Origin: Desulfovibrio sp. OttesenSCG-928-G15
Lineage (GTDB): Bacteria > Desulfobacterota > Desulfovibrionia > Desulfovibrionales > Desulfovibrionaceae
DNA: 7,927 bases
Assembly (NCBI GenBank): GCA_030266525.1
Contig: JAJDIC010000089.1
Location: 1-7,927 of the forward strand
Reading direction: 5' to 3'
Shown here: positions 3,958 through 7,927 of the stretch, piece after piece
Layout: every line of letters begins with the position of its first letter
Position numbering within the stretch: the stretch's first letter is position 1
Made by a program: the position numbers and the translations under genes
The notes under the pieces: generated by a model
The model's input: only the letters and a program-made list of their open reading frames with translations
Databases searched by the model: none
What the model was told of the DNA's origin: nothing

Positions 3958-5740
3958 CGCCCTGCAAACTTTCCGAGACATTCTGACCAGCAAAGGGCTG
4001 ATACCGTCTGAAATCATTGCGGACGGGAAACTGCACCGTTGTCCCACCCAAAGCAAGCCGCAGAAGCAGAACGGTGCATATATCGCCCATCTGGACACCC
4101 CGGCAACGCTCTGGTGGTGCAACTGGGAGAGCATCGAACAAGGCACCTTCACCGAGGCCGAGGAAAGAACGCTCTCTCAAGCGGAAAGAGAGGCGTTACA
4201 ACAGCGCCAAGCTGCCGTAAAGCAACAGCGCGAGGCCGAATTTGCCCAGCGGCAAGCAGCGGCGGCGCAAAAAGCCCAGAGCGAGTTGAACGCTTCCGCT
4301 CTCTGCTCGCCGGAACACTCATATTTGCAGCGCAAAGGCGTTCCCCCGTTTGCGGACGTACGGCAAGACCGAAATGGTATGCTGCTTATTCCTATCAGGG
4401 ACGCTTCCGGCAACGTGCAAACGCTGCAACGCATCGCCCCGGACGGAGAAAAGCGTTTCCTCACTGGTGGCAAAGTACACGGCGGGCATTTCGTCATTCA
4501 GGGCAAGCCCGAAAAACCTCTCGCCGTCTGCGAAGGCTACGCCACCGGAGCCAGCATCCATCTTGCTTATGATTGCACGGTGTATGTAGCGTTTTCGGCA
4601 AACAACCTTCCTGCCGTGGCAGGCATTGCGCGGAGCAAACTCCCTGATACCCCCATACTTATTTGCGCCGACAATGACGAGGCGGGTCGCAGCAAGGGGC
4701 AGGAGGCCGCGCAAATGGCCCAGGCGCGATTCATTCTGCCAGCCTTTACCACAGGAACAGGAACGGACTTCAACGACTTACACCAGAGCGAAGGGCTACA
4801 GGAAGTTCGCCGACAGGTGGAAGCGCCTGAAAATGTTCCCGCTGCTGTTCCCGCGCTGGTATCTCTGAACATGAGGGAATTTCTATCCATGTCCATACCC
4901 GAACGGGGGTTACTTCTCTCGCCGATCCTTCCGGTTCAGGGAATAGGCATCATGTACGCCCCGCGTGGCATCGGCAAGACCTTCGCAGCCTTGAGTGTTG
5001 CCGTGGCTGTGGCTTCCGGCGGCGCTGTCTTCAACTGGCGTGCGCCCATGCCGAAAAAAGTCCTGTATGTGGACGGCGAAATGCCCGCCATAGCTATGCA
5101 AACCCGTCTTGCCGCCCTTGTCGGTGGCATGGCGATTCCCCCGCTCGCTTTGGAAAACCTCAACCTCATCACACCGGATTTGCAGTCTCGCCCCATACCG
5201 GATTTGTCCACCGTGGGCGGCCAAGCCGCGCTGGAACCATATCTGAAAGGCGTGGACATGGTTGTGCTGGATAATATCGCAACCTTGTGCCGCACCGGGA
5301 AAGAGAACGAATCGCAATCGTGGCAGACCATGCAAGCGTGGCTCCTGGAGTTGCGCCGCCGGGGCATCACCGTTCTGCTCATCCACCATGCCGGGAAATC
5401 CGGCGACCAGCGCGGCACCAGCGCCAGGGAAGACATCATGGACACCGTAATCAGTCTGCGCCGCCCCAGAGAGTACAGCATGGCCGAAGGAGCAAGGTTT
5501 GAAGTCCATCTGACCAAAGCGCGGGCCGTTCTGGGTGATGACGCCAAGCCCTTTGAGGCCAATCTGGTCGCGGAGGGCAACGCCCTGCATTGGCAGATAA
5601 AAGTCTTGGAAGACGTTGAACTGGAAGTGCTTAAACGTCTTTTGAGCGACGGTTACAGCATACGCGACTGTGCCGAGGAAATGGGCAAGTCCAAGGGGGC
5701 GATCCAGCGGTTGAAAAAGAAACTGGACGGGGAAAATTGA
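3950..5740 (+). CDS. Toprim primase fused to RepA-like hexameric helicase (596 aa)
   Basis: This is a replication protein of plasmids and mobile islands. The N-terminal part (residues 15-60, DGKLHRCPT and NW) resembles the start of Toprim-type phage and plasmid primases. Residues 62-115 are a charged Gln/Glu/Ala-rich linker. Residues 120-285 hold the Toprim domain, with E195 (VCEGYATG) and D241/D243 (CADNDEAG) as metal ligands. Residues 320-545 are a RecA-fold ATPase of the RSF1010 RepA type: Walker A APRGIGKT at 337-344, VDGE at 374-377, Walker B VVLDN with D441, and the IHHAGKSGDQRGTSAREDIMD motif at 478-498. Residues 563-592 form a C-terminal HTH (YSIRDCAEEMGKSKGAIQRLKKKL). It probably primes and unwinds the excised circle or the transferred strand. 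The start at 3950 overlaps alpA by 8 nt, with GGGGGCGG upstream. Confidence 0.9.
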   Translation: MNNALQTFRDILTSKGLIPSEIIADGKLHRCPTQSKPQKQNGAYIAHLDTPATLWWCNWESIEQGTFTEAEERTLSQAEREALQQRQAAVKQQREAEFAQRQAAAAQKAQSELNASALCSPEHSYLQRKGVPPFADVRQDRNGMLLIPIRDASGNVQTLQRIAPDGEKRFLTGGKVHGGHFVIQGKPEKPLAVCEGYATGASIHLAYDCTVYVAFSANNLPAVAGIARSKLPDTPILICADNDEAGRSKGQEAAQMAQARFILPAFTTGTGTDFNDLHQSEGLQEVRRQVEAPENVPAAVPALVSLNMREFLSMSIPERGLLLSPILPVQGIGIMYAPRGIGKTFAALSVAVAVASGGAVFNWRAPMPKKVLYVDGEMPAIAMQTRLAALVGGMAIPPLALENLNLITPDLQSRPIPDLSTVGGQAALEPYLKGVDMVVLDNIATLCRTGKENESQSWQTMQAWLLELRRRGITVLLIHHAGKSGDQRGTSAREDIMDTVISLRRPREYSMAEGARFEVHLTKARAVLGDDAKPFEANLVAEGNALHWQIKVLEDVELEVLKRLLSDGYSIRDCAEEMGKSKGAIQRLKKKLDGEN

Positions 5741-5923
5741 CCCGCCGTTTTCAGGTGTACCGCCGTACCAGTCCCTAAGGGGCGATACAGCGGTACACCG
5801 GCAATATTCACCGTATTTGTAGTGCAATAAAGACCCGCTATGTCCAACACCGTCTGCGGTTTTTGTACCGCGAAAATTGAAAAAGTGTACCGGTTCTCTA
5901 CCGAGATATAAGGAAATCCAGCC
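5741..5923. other. Candidate oriT/regulatory region: GTACCG inverted-repeat cluster
   Basis: This 183-bp non-coding gap precedes a MOBV relaxase gene, the usual oriT location for that family. GGTGTACCGC (5754-5763) and GCGGTACACC (5790-5799) form a perfect 10-bp inverted repeat. GTACCG recurs at 5758-5763, 5865-5870 and 5887-5892, and inverted at 5791-5796; GTACCA (5766-5771) and CTACCG (5898-5903) are near matches. A small hairpin, GCGGT/ACCGC, spans 5856-5871. TAGTGC at 5820-5825 shares TAGTG with the pMV158 nick region, a weak similarity only. No clear promoter was identified. The relaxase ribosome binding site AAGGA is at 5910-5914. Confidence 0.45.
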
Positions 5924-7210
5924 ATGTCCTACATCGTCTTACATATGGATAAATTCAAAAAGGAAGCCGTGCGTGGCATACAGAGCCACAACAACCGGGA
6001 ACGGGAGAGCCACTCCAACCCGGATATTGATTACGAGCGAAGCAGCCACAACTACGATCTGCACGAATCCGCCGCCGAAAATTACGCCGAAGCTATCCAG
6101 AATCGCATTGATGACCTCCTGCTGGTGAAAGCCGTGCGAAAGGACGCCGTGCATATGTGCGGCCTCATCGTGTCGTCTGACAGCGCCTTTTTTGAAAAGC
6201 TGTCACCGGAGGACACCAAACGTTTTTTTGAGGAAAGCAAGGCGTTCCTGACAGAGTTTGTCGGTGCGGAAAACGTCATTTCCGCAATGGTTCACATGGA
6301 TGAAAAAACGCCGCACATGCATTTTCTGCATGTTCCGGTAACAAAGGATGAGCGGCTGAACGCGAATAAAATCTATACGCGGGAAAGTCTGAAAAAGCTG
6401 CAAACCGAGTTGCCCCGGCATCTGCAAAGCCGTGGGTTCGATTTGCAGCGCGGCGTCGAACAGGAGCCGGGAGCGAAGAAAAGGCATCTGAACACACGAG
6501 AGTTCAAACAGCAACAGGAGGCGCTTCACAGTCTGGAAAAAGAAGCCCAGGCCGTGAGCGCGGAATTGGAACAGCGGCAGCGGGAAGAATCCGCGTTGCA
6601 GGAGCGTTTGCAATCCATCGAGCAGCAAGCCCAGGAAGCGGAAAAGGAGCTTGCCAAACAGACGGATATTCCCAAAGCGTCCATGCTCAACTTCAAATCC
6701 GTTCTTGAAACCGCCCAAGAGATAATTGAGCGGCAGAAAAAGGCGTTGGCGGCAAAAGGCATCGTCACCGCGCAAAATGAAAAACAGCAGGCGGAAATAC
6801 TCAGTCTGCGCGAAACGGTAGCGGCCCTGAATACAAAAATCGGGCACCTGCAAAATGAAATGGAAGAAGACCGGAAACGAAGCGGCGTAAGCATCAGAAG
6901 CTTGAATAGCACCAATCTGAACATTCTCGCCCGCCTGGAAGAAACCGAGAAGTTCTTCCGCTGGAACACGGAAGCCGCCATGATGCGGAATGATTATGAG
7001 CGGGAGCAGCGTCAGGAAGCGCAACGGAAAGCGGCGGAACAAAAGCGGCTGACCCAGGAACGGGAACAGCAGGAGCGCCAGCGTCAGGAGGAACAGCAGC
7101 GCCGCGAAGCTGAATTGGCGCGGGAGAAAGAAGCACTGAAATTGCAGCGCCAGCAGGAAAAGGCGCAGTCATTGGAACGGAGGCCGCGCGGTATGGGCAT
7201 GGGCCGATGA
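5924..7210 (+). CDS. mobV: MOBV (Mob/Pre family) relaxase (428 aa)
   Basis: This protein nicks the element's oriT and carries the strand into a recipient through a helper conjugation machine. The relaxase domain covers residues 1-195. Motif I is intact: SHNNRERESHSNPDIDYERS, with H22 at the position of the catalytic histidine of pMV158 MobM, and a following NYDL. The metal-binding motif HMDEKTPHMH spans H124, D126, E127, H131 and H133. Residues 196-310 and 335-420 are long Gln/Glu/Lys/Arg-rich heptad-like stretches, expected to form coiled coils for oligomerisation or coupling contacts; the final residues RRPRGMGMGR are basic and Gly-rich. The ATG at 5924 has AAGGA 9 nt upstream. The length is within the family range. 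No type IV secretion genes are present, so the element is mobilizable rather than self-transmissible as far as seen. Confidence 0.93.
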   Translation: MSYIVLHMDKFKKEAVRGIQSHNNRERESHSNPDIDYERSSHNYDLHESAAENYAEAIQNRIDDLLLVKAVRKDAVHMCGLIVSSDSAFFEKLSPEDTKRFFEESKAFLTEFVGAENVISAMVHMDEKTPHMHFLHVPVTKDERLNANKIYTRESLKKLQTELPRHLQSRGFDLQRGVEQEPGAKKRHLNTREFKQQQEALHSLEKEAQAVSAELEQRQREESALQERLQSIEQQAQEAEKELAKQTDIPKASMLNFKSVLETAQEIIERQKKALAAKGIVTAQNEKQQAEILSLRETVAALNTKIGHLQNEMEEDRKRSGVSIRSLNSTNLNILARLEETEKFFRWNTEAAMMRNDYEREQRQEAQRKAAEQKRLTQEREQQERQRQEEQQRREAELAREKEALKLQRQQEKAQSLERRPRGMGMGR

Positions 7211-7354
7211 GTCCGCACCGCGTCTTTGCGAAAGGCAAAAGCATAGCCCACTATGCTTCACTTCGTGAAACGTGGGCGACCGTGCCGCTCGACCGCCGAA
7301 AGCAACAATACAAATCCGGGGCATTTCCCCGCCACCATACAGGAGAGGAACAGC
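7211..7354. other. Structured intergenic region with competing hairpins
   Basis: AAGCATAG (7239-7246) and CTATGCTT (7251-7258) form a perfect 8-bp stem with a 4-nt loop. TTCAC/GTGAA (7257-7269) forms a second stem with a 3-nt loop. GCCCAC (7246-7251) can instead pair with GTGGGC (7272-7277), which excludes the first stem. A further 5-bp hairpin, CGGGG/CCCCG, lies at 7317-7331, 9 nt before the AGGAGAGG ribosome binding site. No convincing gene is seen; an ATG at 7207 opens a frame that mostly shadows the next gene. Confidence 0.5.
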
Positions 7355-7741
7355 ATGAATATCACCACAGCCCAAGTCAAGGAAATCAGATTGGAACTTG
7401 CCAAGCTCAAGCCTGTGAAAGTCACTCTGGACGGCAACCGCAGTCTGACCGTGAAAGAAGCCATTCGCGCTCTGGCCCCGACTCTGGAACGCATGAGAAA
7501 GCGCGGCTTCGACACACAGGAGATTGCCGAAAAGCTCCATGAGAAAGGCATTGAGGTGAAACCGCCCACCCTCGCCAAATACCTGAACGAATTTAGACGC
7601 GGTAAGGACAAGAAGAAAGACACGGCCTCGCCGCCCACGCAGAGCGAAAAAACTACTCCCACACCGCAACCGGACAAGCCAGTCGGGGTGAGCACAGGTC
7701 AGTTCATCATTACGCCGGATATGCCACTGGATGAATTGTAG
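7355..7741 (+). CDS. Small HTH DNA-binding protein, possible mobilization accessory (128 aa)
   Basis: The specific family is not identified. Residues 1-50 are helical and basic (VKEIRLELAKLKPVKVTL, LTVKEAIRALAPTLERMRKR). Residues 51-82 (GFDTQEIAEKLHEKGIEVKPPTLAKYLNEFRR) are a helix-turn-helix of the kind found in plasmid mobilization and partition accessory proteins. Residues 83-113 are a Lys then Thr/Pro-rich linker. The C-terminal GQFIITPDMPLDEL looks like a conserved tail or docking peptide. The start at 7355 has AGGAGAGG 6 nt upstream; a longer frame from 7253 has no such site. Its place directly after the relaxase suggests oriT binding or regulation of the mob genes, which is inference. 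Confidence 0.75.
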   Translation: MNITTAQVKEIRLELAKLKPVKVTLDGNRSLTVKEAIRALAPTLERMRKRGFDTQEIAEKLHEKGIEVKPPTLAKYLNEFRRGKDKKKDTASPPTQSEKTTPTPQPDKPVGVSTGQFIITPDMPLDEL

Positions 7742-7927
7742 CGCGGAGCATTACTCCTTTTCTCGACGATAGCGAGCACGGCCCTCAGAATTTCCGGGGG
7801 CCGCGTTCGTTATACAAACTTCTCGTAAAAGATGAGTAGGTAGGCCGGGCGAGACATTGGCCTGAAAAGTGCGCTCAGAGTGCAACCTTGAGCGTGAAAA
7901 AACAAGCAAGTGGGCCTTGTTTGAATT
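7742..7927. other. Non-coding right end with hairpins
   Basis: No gene is seen. Besides the large hairpin at 7771-7811, CGCTCA (7872-7877) pairs with TGAGCG (7889-7894), and AAACAAG (7900-7906) pairs with CTTGTTT (7916-7922). The first is flanked on the left by AAAAG, so it could stop leftward transcription. No att-like copy of the tRNA 3' end was found here. Confidence 0.4.
7771..7811 (+). terminator. Long hairpin, probable operon terminator
   Basis: Positions 7771-7786 pair with 7796-7811 in a 16-bp stem with one A-C mismatch and three G-T wobbles, around a 9-nt loop (AGAATTTCC). The core CGGCCCTC/GGGGGCCG is very stable. It lies 29 nt after the last stop codon. The following sequence is only weakly T-rich, so termination may be inefficient or the hairpin may protect the mRNA end. 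Confidence 0.55.

Noticed and set aside
4910..5827. Long leftward frame (305 aa) opposite the primase-helicase
   Set aside because: It mirrors a gene with clear Walker and RepA motifs, its product is low in recognisable structure, and no ribosome binding site or family match is seen.
6203..7042. Leftward frame (279 aa) opposite the relaxase
   Set aside because: It is antisense to the Gln/Glu-rich coiled-coil codons, which gives Leu/Phe-rich shadow translation; no independent support.
7207..7542. Frame starting inside the relaxase stop codon (ATGA overlap, 111 aa)
   Set aside because: The overlap looks like coupling, but most of the product is an out-of-frame reading of the HTH gene and there is no ribosome binding site or family signal.
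1..7927. CRISPR array, insertion sequence or antibiotic-resistance cargo
   Set aside because: No regularly spaced long repeats, transposase motifs or recognised resistance genes were seen on either strand.

Overview
The window looks like accessory, horizontally acquired DNA from a Gram-negative bacterium. Strong Shine-Dalgarno sites, sigma70-like promoters and a P4-type integrase next to a tRNA-like 3' end fit Proteobacteria or Desulfobacterota. A Desulfovibrio/Bilophila-like host is my guess from gene style, at low confidence, and no housekeeping gene is present to anchor taxonomy.

Left part (1-1801). A leftward pair encodes a 74-aa XRE repressor and the start of an ORF6N-domain protein that runs off the window. 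It diverges from a rightward operon of three small proteins (461-1215), each overlapping the next by 8 nt. The two operons are separated by a 41-nt near-palindrome holding two mirror-image promoters and a cluster of TTCGTT/AACGAA boxes, as in a phage-like repressor switch. After a terminator comes a 151-aa protein with the arm-type DNA-binding domain of P4-family integrases, no catalytic domain and an unrecognised C-terminal region. Its promoter is placed so that the mRNA would be leaderless.

Junction (1802-2097). This stretch carries GGGGCATT repeats, a sequence matching the 3' end of a tRNA (best fit tRNA-Leu) as expected for an attachment site, a strong terminator, and four TGCTGGTAAAA boxes overlapping the promoter and start codon of the next integrase. 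It is best read as the boundary of an integrated element, possibly between two elements in tandem.

Right part (2098-7741). This is a compact integrative and mobilizable element. It holds a full-length tyrosine integrase, a small protein of unknown function, an AlpA-type regulator embedded in its 3' end, a Toprim primase fused to a RepA-like hexameric helicase, a MOBV (Mob/Pre) relaxase with a long coiled-coil tail, and a small HTH protein that may assist mobilization. The 183-bp gap before the relaxase is dense in inverted GTACCG repeats and is the best oriT candidate. A second structured gap follows the relaxase gene.

Right edge (7742-7927). Only hairpins (one a terminator candidate) and no gene are seen. 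The working model is that the integrase and AlpA control integration and excision, the primase-helicase replicates the excised circle or its transferred strand, and the relaxase with its accessory protein starts transfer using a helper conjugation system. No mating-pair-formation genes and no obvious cargo are visible.
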